46,556 nt of DNA from Bacillota bacterium (GCA_021797675.1 JAJZZH010000213.1:1-46556); one strand, 5' to 3'; positions 32,700 through 42,406 are shown, counted from the stretch's first letter. The notes: a model not told the origin generated them from the sequence alone. A program made the numbers and translations.

Positions 32700-35189
32700 A
32701 TGGATCAAGGGAACGCGCCCCGGGTTCATTTGGTGGGCAACGCCCACATTGACCCGGTGTGGATTTGGACCTGGCGAGAGGGGATGCACGAGGTCTGGTC
32801 GACCTTCCGGGCGGCGGTCGAGCGCCTCGGCGAGCATCCGGAATCCTGTTTTACGGCGAGCTCGGCGGCCTACTATGCGTGGCTCGAGGCCGGAGACCCG
32901 GACCTCTTGGCGGCGATTCAGGACCTGGTCGCCGCCGGGCGTTGGGGCATCGTGGGCGGCATGTGGGTGGAGCCGGACTGCAACCTGCCGAGCGGCGAGT
33001 CGTTTTGCCGCCAGACCCTCTACGCCCAGCAGTTCTTTCGGCGCGCGTTTGGCCGTCCGGCCACGGTGGGCTACAATATCGACTCCTTTGGGCATAACCT
33101 CGGTTTGCCGCAGATTCTCGCCCAAAGCGGGCTACCCTATTACGTCATGATGCGTCCGGGACCGCGCGAAAAGCCACTGCCCGACCCGGTGTTTCGGTGG
33201 CAGGGGCCCGACGGCAGCGAGGTCCTAACCTTTCGCATCGCCGGGGGATACACGTTTTCCGGCGTCGACCAAACCGCGCTGTTGGACCACCTCGCTGCCG
33301 CCCAAACCGTCAGCGCCCAATCGGGGCTGCCGGTCATGGTGTTTTATGGCGTGGGCAATCATGGCGGGGGGCCGACCCGCGCCACCCTGCGCGCCCTAGA
33401 CGACGCGCGCGCCGCCGACCCGCGCTGTGTGTTCAGCACGCCCGAACGCTACTTCCAAGACATATCCCCGCGGGATCGCCAGCGATTGCCGGTTGTCCGC
33501 GATGATCTTCAGCATCACGCCAGCGGATGCTACGCCGTCACCGACTGGGTCAAGGCGGCCAATCATCACGCGGAAATCGCCCTCGGCCAGAGCGAGCAGA
33601 TCGATACGCTGGCGCACGCGTTGTGGGGAACCCCGACCCATCCCGGCGACCTCGCCGAGGCCTGGAAGGCGGTGTTGTTCAACCAATTTCACGACATTTT
33701 GGCCGGGACCTCCTCGGAACTGGCCTACGTCGGGGTGCGCAATTTCTACGGATTTGCCGAGAGCATCGCCGACCGGGTGCATCTCCAGGCCCTGGAGGCG
33801 CTCGCCCGCCAGGTGAATACGGAATCTTCGCCGGAAGGCTCCGGGGTGCCGAGTTCGGTCGAGGATGCCCCGGAAAGCTTTCCCGTGCTGCTGTATAACC
33901 CGCTGGCCTGGCCCGTCCGGCAAGCGGCGGTGGTCGACCGACCAGCGGCGGCGGTGTGGGATGCCGAGGGCCGTGCGGTGCCCAGCCAAGCGCTGCCTTC
34001 GGGAGAAAGCACGCGCTTTGCCGCCCACACGATCTTCCACGCCGAACTCCCGTCGTTGGGTTATCAGGTATATTGGATCAAGCTCCGCGCGGACGCCAGG
34101 CCGCCGCAAACGCGGGCGTGGAAGGGGGAGGCGCTGGAAAATGCCTACTTTAGGATCGGCATCGATGCCACCTCGGGTGCCGTGCAGAGGATTTGGGGGA
34201 CTGGCGCGGAGCGACAATGGGTGGCCGCAGGCGGGTGCCAGCCGGTCGTGCTGGAGGACCGAAGCGATACGTGGTCGCATGGCGTCACCGACTATGGCGA
34301 GGCGGAACAGGCGTGCCGCTTTCTAGGAGCCGAGTGGATGGAATCCGGACCGGTGCGGACGACGCTCCGTTTGCGCTATGCGTGGGGGCAGAGTGCGATA
34401 GCGCTGGACTGGTCCTTGTATGAGGGGGCGCCCTGGATCGAGGTGCGCGGCCGGGTCGACTGGCATGATGGCCAAGCGCTCTTGAAGCTGCGGATGCCGT
34501 GGAACCTCCCGGGACCCGTCAAGACGCACGCCGGCGCGGCCTACAGCGTGATTGCCCGCGAGCCGACGGGCGAGGAGGAGCCGGTGCAGCAGTGGGTGGC
34601 CTCAGAAACCGAGACGGGCTGGGGCGTGGCCTGCACCACCGGTGACCGCTATAGCTATGACGCGCGAGGCTCGGTGCTCCGACTGACGATTCTTCGCAGT
34701 CCCTGGGTTGCGGACCATGGCCGGGGCTGGGCTCCGGGCCATGCCGGATTTTCGCATACCGATCAGGGGCTGCATGCGTTTACGATCCGCCTCCATCCCT
34801 ATGCGGGCACGTGGTCCGGGGCCGATCTGCCAAGGCGGGCCCAGGAGCAGGATGGATCCCCGGCCATCCTGATCGACACCTGCCATCCGGGTCCGTTGCC
34901 ATCGCGGGGGAGCTTTTGCACGGTGACCGGGGACGGGGTGATGCTGTCGGCGGTCAAGCGGGCGGAGGACGGAGAGGGCATGATCTTGCGGCTTTGGGAA
35001 AGCCGGGGACAGGAGACGGCGTGTACGGTCGCGGGGCCCTTGCTCGGCCGCCGCGTCCTCGCGCAGCGCCTTCACCCCCATGCCCTGTGGACGGTATGGG
35101 TTCCCGATGATCCCGCGCTGCCGGCGGAAACCAGGGATATCACCGAACAACGGATGGGTGACGGGAAATCGCATGCTAAATCCCTATGA
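32700..35189 (+). CDS. Glycoside hydrolase family 38 alpha-mannosidase, second
   Basis: An 829-residue GH38 enzyme from ATG 32700 with GGAGG upstream; the frame is open further back but without similarity. The catalytic domain shows NAHIDPVWIWTWREGMHEV (zinc ligands His16 and Asp18), YNIDSFGHNLGLPQILAQSG with the nucleophile Asp128, VFYGVGNHGGGPTR and LFNQFHDILAGTSSEL with the last zinc ligand. The downstream mannosidase core and C-terminal beta domain follow (LYNPLAWPVRQAAVVDR; RTTLRLRYAWGQSAIALDWS). It removes alpha-mannosyl residues from oligosaccharides inside the cell. It is distant from the GH38 at 23564. The ROK regulator begins 10 bp after its stop. Confidence 0.95.
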   Translation: MDQGNAPRVHLVGNAHIDPVWIWTWREGMHEVWSTFRAAVERLGEHPESCFTASSAAYYAWLEAGDPDLLAAIQDLVAAGRWGIVGGMWVEPDCNLPSGESFCRQTLYAQQFFRRAFGRPATVGYNIDSFGHNLGLPQILAQSGLPYYVMMRPGPREKPLPDPVFRWQGPDGSEVLTFRIAGGYTFSGVDQTALLDHLAAAQTVSAQSGLPVMVFYGVGNHGGGPTRATLRALDDARAADPRCVFSTPERYFQDISPRDRQRLPVVRDDLQHHASGCYAVTDWVKAANHHAEIALGQSEQIDTLAHALWGTPTHPGDLAEAWKAVLFNQFHDILAGTSSELAYVGVRNFYGFAESIADRVHLQALEALARQVNTESSPEGSGVPSSVEDAPESFPVLLYNPLAWPVRQAAVVDRPAAAVWDAEGRAVPSQALPSGESTRFAAHTIFHAELPSLGYQVYWIKLRADARPPQTRAWKGEALENAYFRIGIDATSGAVQRIWGTGAERQWVAAGGCQPVVLEDRSDTWSHGVTDYGEAEQACRFLGAEWMESGPVRTTLRLRYAWGQSAIALDWSLYEGAPWIEVRGRVDWHDGQALLKLRMPWNLPGPVKTHAGAAYSVIAREPTGEEEPVQQWVASETETGWGVACTTGDRYSYDARGSVLRLTILRSPWVADHGRGWAPGHAGFSHTDQGLHAFTIRLHPYAGTWSGADLPRRAQEQDGSPAILIDTCHPGPLPSRGSFCTVTGDGVMLSAVKRAEDGEGMILRLWESRGQETACTVAGPLLGRRVLAQRLHPHALWTVWVPDDPALPAETRDITEQRMGDGKSHAKSL

Positions 35190-35199
35190 AGGTGATCGC

Positions 35200-36363
35200 G
35201 TGGGCCTCAGTGCACCGCAGCGGGTCAAGTGGGAAAATGAGCGTCGGGTATTTCAACGCATTCGGCAGCTGCACCCCGTGTCCCGCGTCGACTTGGGTAG
35301 TGAAACCGGCTTGAGTGTGCAGGCGATTGGCGTGATTGTGCGGCGCTTGCTGGATTCCGGGCTGGTGCTGGAAACCGGCCCGACGCCGCGGGGAACCGTG
35401 GGCAAGCAGCCGATTGGCCTCGAGATCAACCCGGACGGCGCGCTGGCGGTGGGATGCAACATTGAGCGCGACCAGGTGGACATCGCGGTGGTGGATTTAG
35501 CTGGCCAGCTCCGGGGGCATCGCACGTTCGCTCTCGTTGAGGGCACGCCGGCGGAGACCGCGTTGCGACAAATCGCCGACGCCGTGAGGGCGGCCATGGC
35601 CGCCGATCCCCTGGGCAGCAAGGTGGTGGGGATTGGGGTGGGGGTGCCGGGGCCGGTCGATGTGGCGACCGGATCCGTCATCCGCCCCCCGCATTTCCCG
35701 GGGTGGGAAACGGTCGCCGTGCGCGACGTGCTGCGGACGTGGCTGGAGCATCCGGTCACGGTGGACAACAGCGCTACGGCCGCCGCGGTCGGCGAGGCAT
35801 GGCGTATGCGGGGGGAACATCCGACCTTTCTCTACTGCCACTGGGGGGTCGGTATTGGCGGCGGCTTGATTCGCGATGCCGAGGTCTACGGCGGGGTGAC
35901 CGGCAACGTGATGGAACTCGGTCATATTCTCGTCAACCCGCACGGGGCGCTGTGCCACTGCGGCGCGATGGGCTGCCTGGAGGCGGAGGCATCTTGGGGG
36001 TCGTTGCAGCGAACGGGCATGAGCTGGGGGGAGCAGGTGGATCTGCAGGATTTGGCGGCAGCCATGGCGGTGCATCCGTGGCTGGCGGCGTGGTTCGAGC
36101 GGGCCGCTCAGTATCTTGGCCAGGCCCTGACCACGGCTGTCAACCTAGTGGATGTCGACCGGGTGATCATTGGCGGCCACCATTTTGAACAGGCCCGGCC
36201 CTGGTTGCTTCCGGCCATTCAAACCTGGCTGGCCGAGCGGGCCTTTCGCCGCCCCGTCCGGGCCGTCCAGGTCGAGGGTTCGGAGCTGGGCGAAAAAGCG
36301 GGGGCCATCGGCGCCGCTACGCTGGTCTTTCAACGCTGGCTACCGCCGACCGACCGCCCCTAG
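35200..36363 (+). CDS. ROK-family transcriptional regulator (XylR/NagC type)
   Basis: A 387-residue regulator. GTG 35200 is preferred because AAGG lies 7 bp upstream; ATG 35173, inside the preceding gene, is the alternative. The N-terminal winged helix-turn-helix covers about residues 12-65 (VFQRIRQLHPVSRVDLGSETG, then VIVRRLLDSGLVLETG). The ROK kinase-like part has GVGVPGPVDVATG, VDNSATAAAVGEAWR, GVGIGGGLIRDAEVYGG and the zinc signature GHILVNPHGALCHCGAMGCLE. ROK repressors release DNA on binding their sugar, so this one likely controls block B in response to mannose or a mannoside. It lacks the DIGGTK ATP loop, as expected of the regulator type. Confidence 0.92.
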   Translation: MGLSAPQRVKWENERRVFQRIRQLHPVSRVDLGSETGLSVQAIGVIVRRLLDSGLVLETGPTPRGTVGKQPIGLEINPDGALAVGCNIERDQVDIAVVDLAGQLRGHRTFALVEGTPAETALRQIADAVRAAMAADPLGSKVVGIGVGVPGPVDVATGSVIRPPHFPGWETVAVRDVLRTWLEHPVTVDNSATAAAVGEAWRMRGEHPTFLYCHWGVGIGGGLIRDAEVYGGVTGNVMELGHILVNPHGALCHCGAMGCLEAEASWGSLQRTGMSWGEQVDLQDLAAAMAVHPWLAAWFERAAQYLGQALTTAVNLVDVDRVIIGGHHFEQARPWLLPAIQTWLAERAFRRPVRAVQVEGSELGEKAGAIGAATLVFQRWLPPTDRP

Positions 36364-36566
36364 GCTCTGCCTAACCGGGGCAGCTTTCCCGGGGAGCCCG
36401 AGCCCGGTGAAGGGTGGTGGATCGCGATCAGGGGAGACGGCCCAACCCGCGGGCCCCGATTGGGGACGGCCGACCTGGTGTGATCGATACGTCGGCTCCG
36501 AGAGCGCAAGCACGACACGTGGCGACGGGCCACGGCTTGCGCCCGGGGTCGAACCGGAGGGTTGAG

Positions 36567-37544
36567 ATGATGACGCAAGGATTGGTCGGTTGGGATATTG
36601 GGGGTACCAAATGTGCGGTGGTCCTGGGCTCCCTGGTCGGGGACGATGTGCGCCTGATAGACCGGCGGCAGTTTCCGACCCCGCCGGGGTTTACGAACAC
36701 GGTGGAGCGATTAAATGATGCCTCGCAAGAGCTGATCGATGCGCATCGAGTGACTCCGGCCGCGATCGGGGTGGCCTGTGGCGGCCCGCTGAATACCCAC
36801 ACCGGGCGTATCCTATCTCCGCCGAATCTTCCCGGCTGGGACGATGTTGACCTCGTCACCCCGCTGCGAGAGCGCTGGGGCGTGCCGGTGGCATTGGAAA
36901 ACGACGCCAACGCGGGTGCGTTGGCGGAGTGGCGGTGGGGAGGCGGGCGGGGATTGGCGCATGTGATATTTCTCACGTTTGGCACCGGAATGGGAGCCGG
37001 ATTGATTTTGAACGGACGACTGTATCGAGGCACCCGGGATTTGGCGGGCGAGATCGGGCATCTGCGACTGGCGGAGTCCGGGCCGGTGGGATTTGGCAAG
37101 GCGGGATCGTTCGAGGGTTTTTGCAGCGGCGGCGGCATAGCGCGGCTGGCGGCGATGCGGTTAGCGGCGTGGCGGCAGGCGGGCAAGGCGAGCCTCTTGG
37201 CCAGCGAGCCCTGGGACCTCAGCGCCGAACGGGTGGGATGGGCGGCGCAAACGGGGGATGTGTTGGCCTGTGCGATCTGGGAGGAGGTGGGGCGACGCCT
37301 CGGCCAGGGGCTCGCGGTGTTGATCGACGTGCTCAATCCCCAGCTCATTGCCCTGGGCAGCATCTATCGGCGCCAACAGGCCTGGATCGAGCCCGCCATG
37401 CGCCGGGCGCTGGCGGCGGAGGCGATTGCAGCGGCGTATCAGGCCTGCCGGATCGAACCCACGGCGTTGGGCGAAGCGATTGGCGATTGGGGGAGCTTAG
37501 CCGTTGCCTATGTTGCGGCGGAGTCCCGCACTAGCCGTCCCTGA
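36567..37544 (+). CDS. ROK-family sugar kinase
   Basis: A 325-residue kinase from ATG 36567 with GGAGG upstream. It carries VGWDIGGTKCAVVLGS (phosphate loop), GVACGGPLNTHTGRILSPPNL, NDANAGALAEWRWGGGRG and FGTGMGAGLILNGRLYRG, followed by GHLRLAESGPVGFGKAGSFEG. The cysteine cluster CxCGxxGCxE of most ROK kinases is absent; the subgroup with GFGKAGSFEGFCSG seems to do without zinc. It would phosphorylate a hexose, N-acylhexosamine or similar sugar with ATP. Its place after the ROK regulator and before a dehydratase makes mannose or glucose phosphorylation possible as an alternative to the oxidative route. Confidence 0.9.
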   Translation: MMTQGLVGWDIGGTKCAVVLGSLVGDDVRLIDRRQFPTPPGFTNTVERLNDASQELIDAHRVTPAAIGVACGGPLNTHTGRILSPPNLPGWDDVDLVTPLRERWGVPVALENDANAGALAEWRWGGGRGLAHVIFLTFGTGMGAGLILNGRLYRGTRDLAGEIGHLRLAESGPVGFGKAGSFEGFCSGGGIARLAAMRLAAWRQAGKASLLASEPWDLSAERVGWAAQTGDVLACAIWEEVGRRLGQGLAVLIDVLNPQLIALGSIYRRQQAWIEPAMRRALAAEAIAAAYQACRIEPTALGEAIGDWGSLAVAYVAAESRTSRP

Positions 37545-38094
37545 GGACCTGGACCGCGGCGTCCATGGTTCGAGCCCAGCATGGAGCCTATGGTGAGGGC
37601 TTCCCCACGCCTACCACGATCACCCACCGCAGGGCGGATTCATCGAACATGCGCACCGTTGGCCTCCAAGCCTTGCAGACCTCGGGTGGGGAACGCAGCC
37701 AACGCATTGGAGAATAATCGGGGGATTTGCGGCCAAAATCGTGAGACTTGACCGCAGGAACCCGCAGGTCATGCCTTGGAAACCGATGTCGGGGGGAGAG
37801 GCGGAGAAGTCGAGGGGCAGCCAGGAAGCCCGCGCGGAAGGGAAGGATGTCACGGTCGGCAACGCCGCCAGGACCCGCGGAGTGTCGGACCGGTGGTCCG
37901 TTGTCGACCGGGAGCTTTGGGCCACCGACGCTTGGGTTGCCGCGTTGGGTGGCCCGGCCCGCTCCGAGCCTGAGACCGATGGTGCAGCGGGGGCACGAGG
38001 CGGTGGCGCGCCGACCCCCGTCTCAAGCTATGGGTTTCGGCGACGAACCTATCCAGGGCGAAGGGTGAAGGGAAGCGAAGGAGGGCGAAATCGC
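37545..38094. other. Spacer of 550 bp in the island
   Basis: No recognisable gene. The frame of the following dehydratase is open back to 37741, but this part is arginine- and glycine-rich with no similarity to the family, and the good ribosome binding site lies at 38080-38084. Probably contains an internal promoter. Confidence 0.45.
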
Positions 38095-39252
38095 GTGCGG
38101 ATTACCGATGTCGAATGCCATGTGATTGGCCACGCATGGAAAAATTGGGTCTTGGTGCGGATGGTGACCGATGCCGGCCTGGAAGGGGTTGGGGAGGCAA
38201 CCTTGGAACATCGGACGCGGGCGGTCGCCGAAGCCGTCAGAGAATTTGCGCCCTATGTCATCGGGAGGGATCCGGCGGATGTTGAGGATCTCGTGCTCAC
38301 GCTCCGGCGCGATACCTATACGCCCGGTATTCTCGTCAATACCGTGCTGAGTGGCTTCGAAACCGCGATGTGGGATATCCTGGGCCAATATCATCGCGAG
38401 CCGGTGTATCGGCTGCTCGGGGGAGCGGTTCGCCAACGCATTCCGGTCTATGCCAATGGGTGGTACCGCGTTGACCGTCACCCGGAAGCATTTGCCGGGG
38501 CGGCCGATCTTGCCCTGGATCGAGGATTTCGCGCGATCAAATTTGACCCGTTTGGGGCAAGCCAAGGGCGGTTGACTGACCCGGCGTTCCGCCTGGCGAT
38601 GGCCCTGATTGAGGCGGTGGCGGACCGCGCCACCCGGCGAAACGCCAAGATTATCATTGAAGGTCACGGTCGGTTTGATCTTCCGACGGCCAAGCGGATC
38701 GCGCGGGCGATCCGGGGCTACGATCCCCTGTGGCTGGAGGAGCCCTGCTATCCCTCCGATCTGCGCGGACTGCGGGAACTGCGGCAGCAAACCGAGATCT
38801 CCATCGCGGCGGGCGAACGGCTGGTCCACCTTTCCGACTTTCGCCATTTGCTTGACGAAGGCGAAGTGGACATCGTCCAACCCGATCCGGCACATGTCGG
38901 AGGAATTCTCGCCGCGCGGAAAATTGCCGCGGTGGCCGAAAGTTTTTGCCGGTCCTGCACCTTTCACAGTCCGCTGTCGCCGGTGACCACGGCGGTGGCG
39001 ATGCAGCTGGCTGCCGTCTGCGCCAATTTTGATATTCAGGAAGACTTTGACCCCTTTAACGCGGCGTGGGTGCACGATATTTTTGGTGCCCCGCCAGCAA
39101 TCGTCGAGGGGACGGTTCCCCTTCCCGATGAACCGGGGATTGGCATCCGGATAAACTGGGATGCGGCGCGCGAGCATCCTTATGACCCCCACTCCCGGCA
39201 ATTGCTGTTTGAGCCCGGATGGGAACACCGCCAGGGACGGCACGCTGAGTGA
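38095..39252 (+). CDS. Mandelate racemase/enolase-superfamily dehydratase, second
   Basis: A 385-residue enolase-superfamily enzyme from GTG 38095 with GGAGG 10 bp upstream. The capping domain includes VRITDVECHVIGHAWKNWVL and VGEATLEHRTRAV. The barrel has FRAIKFDPFGAS (acid-base lysine), IIIEGHGRFDLPTAKRIARAI (first metal ligand), PLWLEEPCYPSDL (second), ISIAAGERLVHLSDF (third) and DIVQPDPAHVGGI, with TFHSPLSPVTT supplying the histidine. The KFDPFG and E-x-H pattern is typical of galactonate- and mannonate-type dehydratases (DgoD/ManD groups). It could give a second KDG-producing dehydratase next to UxuA, on the C4-epimeric acid. It is not similar enough to the one at 21254 to be its duplicate. 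Confidence 0.9.
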   Translation: MRITDVECHVIGHAWKNWVLVRMVTDAGLEGVGEATLEHRTRAVAEAVREFAPYVIGRDPADVEDLVLTLRRDTYTPGILVNTVLSGFETAMWDILGQYHREPVYRLLGGAVRQRIPVYANGWYRVDRHPEAFAGAADLALDRGFRAIKFDPFGASQGRLTDPAFRLAMALIEAVADRATRRNAKIIIEGHGRFDLPTAKRIARAIRGYDPLWLEEPCYPSDLRGLRELRQQTEISIAAGERLVHLSDFRHLLDEGEVDIVQPDPAHVGGILAARKIAAVAESFCRSCTFHSPLSPVTTAVAMQLAAVCANFDIQEDFDPFNAAWVHDIFGAPPAIVEGTVPLPDEPGIGIRINWDAAREHPYDPHSRQLLFEPGWEHRQGRHAE

Positions 39253-39503
39253 ATGTCGGAATTCCCGCAAGCCCGGAGATGATGTCGGGGCGCGATCCGC
39301 CACCGAGCAATCCCGGCTTGTCCGAATCATTCCCCATCGAAGGGGCTTGCGTCGTCGGCGGCAAGCCGGCGAGGAAGGTTGCGGACTGCGCTGCCATGAC
39401 GGGCCTGGCATGCCCATTGCCGTGAGGTTTTAAGACGTCTGCAGAAGATAGGCGTCAAAAGCGGTAAAATAGGCAAGAATCGGTCAGGAAAGGAGCCGTC
39501 GCA

Positions 39504-41738
39504 ATGCCCTCACCCGATCCGACCAAGGAAAAGCGCTCGATCAAAACGCTCGACGGGCAGTTGCTCAAAATCCGGTATCGTCATCCGAATGGCTGGTGTA
39601 TCGGCCAAGCTCTGCTGGACAATGCGTCTGAAACCGTGGTGGGAGAACTTATCGAGATCCCATTGCGCAAGCCGCAGATCTTTTACGGCTACTGGGAGAC
39701 GCATCCCAAGTACGGCCCGCAATTTCACGTACAGGCCGCCCGCTCTCCCGAGCCCTTGGCGGGCCCAGGGATGGTGCGCTATCTGGCCACCGCGCGGTGT
39801 CCGCATTTGGGTCCCAAAACCGCGAAAAAATTGGCCGAGGCCTTTGATGCCGAAACTCTGCAGATTCTGCGGACGGATCCGGAGCGCGTGGCCGTCCTCC
39901 CCGGGGTCAGCTTGGACCGGGCCCGGCAATGGCAGCAATTCTTCGTGGATCAGCAAGGTGCTGACGACATCATCGTATGGCTGCTCCAGTGGGATATCGA
40001 CCCTGCGGTCGCTCGCCGTCTGTATGCGGACTACGGGGCGGGGGCGATGGAGCGCGTTCGGGCCAATCCGTATACGCTGACCCAAGACACCTGGGGCGTT
40101 GGCTTTCGTACGGCCGATCGGATGGCCGTGTCGATGGGCTGGGGTCCGCTCAGTCCCGAGCGGTTGGAGGCAGTCTGGCGTTTTGGCTTGGAGACCGCCT
40201 TGAATCAAGGGGACTGCTATCAGACGACCGATCAACTGACCGAGCAGGGGGTGGCATTACTCGATGATCAGGATGGGGAAGCGGTGCGGAAGGCCCTCGC
40301 GGACATCCGTGAGCGGCTGGGTCGGTTGCCCGATGTCGTGTCCGACAACGATCGATGGCGCCTGAACTGGGTGCATCGTCTGGAAGTACGGTTGGCCACG
40401 GCCTTGCGAAACCATCCGACCGCACAGACCAATGCCGCACCGGTGGACTGGGCATGGCTCGAAACGCAGACCGGGGTGACGTATGCCGGTGCGCAGCGCG
40501 ATGGATTGGCCGGCGCGCTGAACGCCCCGTTTAGCATCATCACCGGGGGCCCGGGTACCGGCAAGACCACGATCCTCAATGGTTTGCTCGCCTGGTTGAT
40601 TCGACGTGAGGGCGTACGCCCCAACCGCATTGCCCTCGCCGCCCCCACAGCTCGGGCAGCCCAACGCATGACGGCGTTGACCGGGCATGACGCTCAGACG
40701 ATTCACCGGCTGTTAAACTGGAGTCCCGCGGAACGGGGATTCACCAAAACGGCGGACAATCCGGTTGAGGCCGACTGGCTAATCATCGACGAGGTGTCCA
40801 TGGTGGACCTGCCGTTGGCGCACGCGCTCTGGCAAGCCACCGCTCCGACCACCCAGGTCCTGTGGATTGGCGACGAGCATCAGCTGCCCTCAGTGGGACC
40901 CGGCAGCATCCTCAAAGACGTCATTCAGAGCGGACGATTCCCCGTCTTTCGGCTGACCCAGAATTTCCGCTCGACCTCAGGGATTACGGTGGCGGCGCAC
41001 GATCTGCTGGCGAACCGGGTTCCGAAATCCAACGCCGATGTGACGATCGTTCGTTACGACAAGGGCGTGGATAAACGAGGGGTGCAACAGGAGCTGGTCG
41101 AACAGATTCGGCAATTGCATCAGCACGGGACGCCCTGGGACGCTATTCAGGTGTTGACGCCAATTCGCCGCGGACTGCTCGGCACGGACGGGCTCAACCC
41201 GCTGTTGCGGGATCTGATGAATCCAGAACGTTCGGGGCAACCGCAGTTTACCGCGAAAGGCGGTCTCGTGTTTCGGGAAGGCGACCGGCTGATGCAGACT
41301 AAGAACGCGTATAGCAAGAACGTGTTCAATGGCGACATGGGCGTCGTCGTGGCGATTCGTCCCGATCTGGCCGAGGACGACGATGACGATCGGCTGTGGG
41401 TGCAATTCCCGGATCAAACGGTGGGGTTTTCAACCGACGAGGCGCAGATGCTTCGCTTGGCCTATGCCACCACCGTGCACAAATCGCAAGGCTCCGAGTA
41501 TCCGATCGTTCTCTTCCCGCTCTTCTACGATGCCTACGTGATGCTGCATCGCAACTTGGTTTACACCGCCCTGACGCGGGCCAAAGAACGTTTGTGGCTG
41601 TACACCGAGGCGGCCGCGTTGTGGCTTGCCCTGCAACGTGGCGACGGAGCCGAGCGACAAACTGGCCTCGTCGAGGCACTGACCATCGAGAACCATTCAT
41701 CTGAAAATATGGTCGAAAGGCCCGCTTCCCAGCGCTGA
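39504..41738 (+). CDS. recD2: RecD2-like DNA helicase
   Basis: A 744-residue superfamily 1 helicase from ATG 39504 with GGAAAGGAG upstream. The N-terminal part has an OB-like segment (SIKTLDGQLLKIRYRHPNGW) and helix-hairpin-helix segments (ARCPHLGPKTAKKLAEAFDAE; VLPGVSLDRARQW), as in RecD2 proteins, which work without RecBC. The ATPase core has Walker A GGPGTGKTT near residue 348, Walker B LIIDEVSMVDLPL near 430, LWIGDEHQLPSVGPGS, LTQNFRST, and the C-terminal TTVHKSQGSEYPIVLFPL with the final ALTRAKERLWLYTE. It probably unwinds DNA 5' to 3' in repair. It interrupts the sugar genes and has no functional link to them. Confidence 0.93.
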   Translation: MPSPDPTKEKRSIKTLDGQLLKIRYRHPNGWCIGQALLDNASETVVGELIEIPLRKPQIFYGYWETHPKYGPQFHVQAARSPEPLAGPGMVRYLATARCPHLGPKTAKKLAEAFDAETLQILRTDPERVAVLPGVSLDRARQWQQFFVDQQGADDIIVWLLQWDIDPAVARRLYADYGAGAMERVRANPYTLTQDTWGVGFRTADRMAVSMGWGPLSPERLEAVWRFGLETALNQGDCYQTTDQLTEQGVALLDDQDGEAVRKALADIRERLGRLPDVVSDNDRWRLNWVHRLEVRLATALRNHPTAQTNAAPVDWAWLETQTGVTYAGAQRDGLAGALNAPFSIITGGPGTGKTTILNGLLAWLIRREGVRPNRIALAAPTARAAQRMTALTGHDAQTIHRLLNWSPAERGFTKTADNPVEADWLIIDEVSMVDLPLAHALWQATAPTTQVLWIGDEHQLPSVGPGSILKDVIQSGRFPVFRLTQNFRSTSGITVAAHDLLANRVPKSNADVTIVRYDKGVDKRGVQQELVEQIRQLHQHGTPWDAIQVLTPIRRGLLGTDGLNPLLRDLMNPERSGQPQFTAKGGLVFREGDRLMQTKNAYSKNVFNGDMGVVVAIRPDLAEDDDDDRLWVQFPDQTVGFSTDEAQMLRLAYATTVHKSQGSEYPIVLFPLFYDAYVMLHRNLVYTALTRAKERLWLYTEAAALWLALQRGDGAERQTGLVEALTIENHSSENMVERPASQR

Positions 41739-42286
41739 GCAAGAACGCGCCGATATGCCGAGGCTGCGCATCGGCGCCAAATGGATCGTAGAGAGGAAGC
41801 ATTCGTGAGGATTGTACGCAGTGCGCCCGGTTTACCGTTTCGATACGCAGGGCCAACGGGAATGCTATGCGGTGCGGATGGGGCGGGTCCATGCGTGGCA
41901 TCCAGCACCATGCCGCAGGGATCCCGAAGCCTGCCCTGGATCGTGTCGCACCGGCAGCCTGGGGGATGCTTCCTACGTCCCCAGCGGTCGGACCAATGGG
42001 CGATTGCAGCTTTCGGGTTATCCTCCTCAAGTTTTGGCGAGAGGCTCCCTTGCATGTGCATCCAAGCGCTGAGAGCAGCCCGGATGCCGCTCCGACCGGC
42101 CGTCGCCGGTCCGGCGGTCGGTCGTCGATTTTGGCTCGACCTCCACCGCAATCCGGAACCCTTGGTCGTCCGCTTGGTTGGCGATGCGCGCGAGCTCTGC
42201 CCTCATTAGCATGCCCTGCCGCTCGGGGCGCCGCCGGGAGCGGCAGATGCGGGACGGTATAGATAGACGAGATAGACGGACAGATG
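41739..42286. other. Spacer before the 12-bp repeats
   Basis: Several overlapping frames on both strands, none with a recognisable domain or good ribosome binding site. The last part (42260-42286) has irregular GATAGAC units that grade into the 12-bp repeat. Confidence 0.4.
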
Positions 42287-42334
42287 GATAGATGGAGGGA
42301 TAGATGGAGGGATAGATGGAGGGATAGATGGAGG
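42287..42334. repeat. 12-bp tandem repeat, four perfect copies
   Basis: GATAGATGGAGG is repeated at 42287, 42299, 42311 and 42323. It lies 73-120 bp before the GH2 start codon and is in frame with it, encoding repeated Asp-Arg-Trp-Arg if translated. Each unit carries a GGAGG, so the array is also a run of ribosome-binding-like sequences. Confidence 0.92.
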
Positions 42335-42406
42335 GATGTCTGGAATCGACCATGTTCATCACGCGTGCCACCCCACCTCAGGAAAGCGGAAGGAGTAGAT
42401 GATACC

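Noticed and set aside
37545-37640. tRNA-like GTTCGAGCC segment
   Set aside because: Arms around it do not pair to a cloverleaf.
38023-39417. 464-codon minus-strand frame
   Set aside because: Shadow of the enolase-superfamily gene, which has clear catalytic motifs on the plus strand.
39421-39503. Promoter of the RecD2-like gene with TAAAAT at 39465
   Set aside because: No acceptable -35 box at the right distance.
42284-42406. Extended N-terminus of the beta-mannosidase with Asp-Arg-Trp-Arg repeats
   Set aside because: Similarity begins at 42407, where GGAAGGAG precedes an ATG; the extension is translated repeat DNA.
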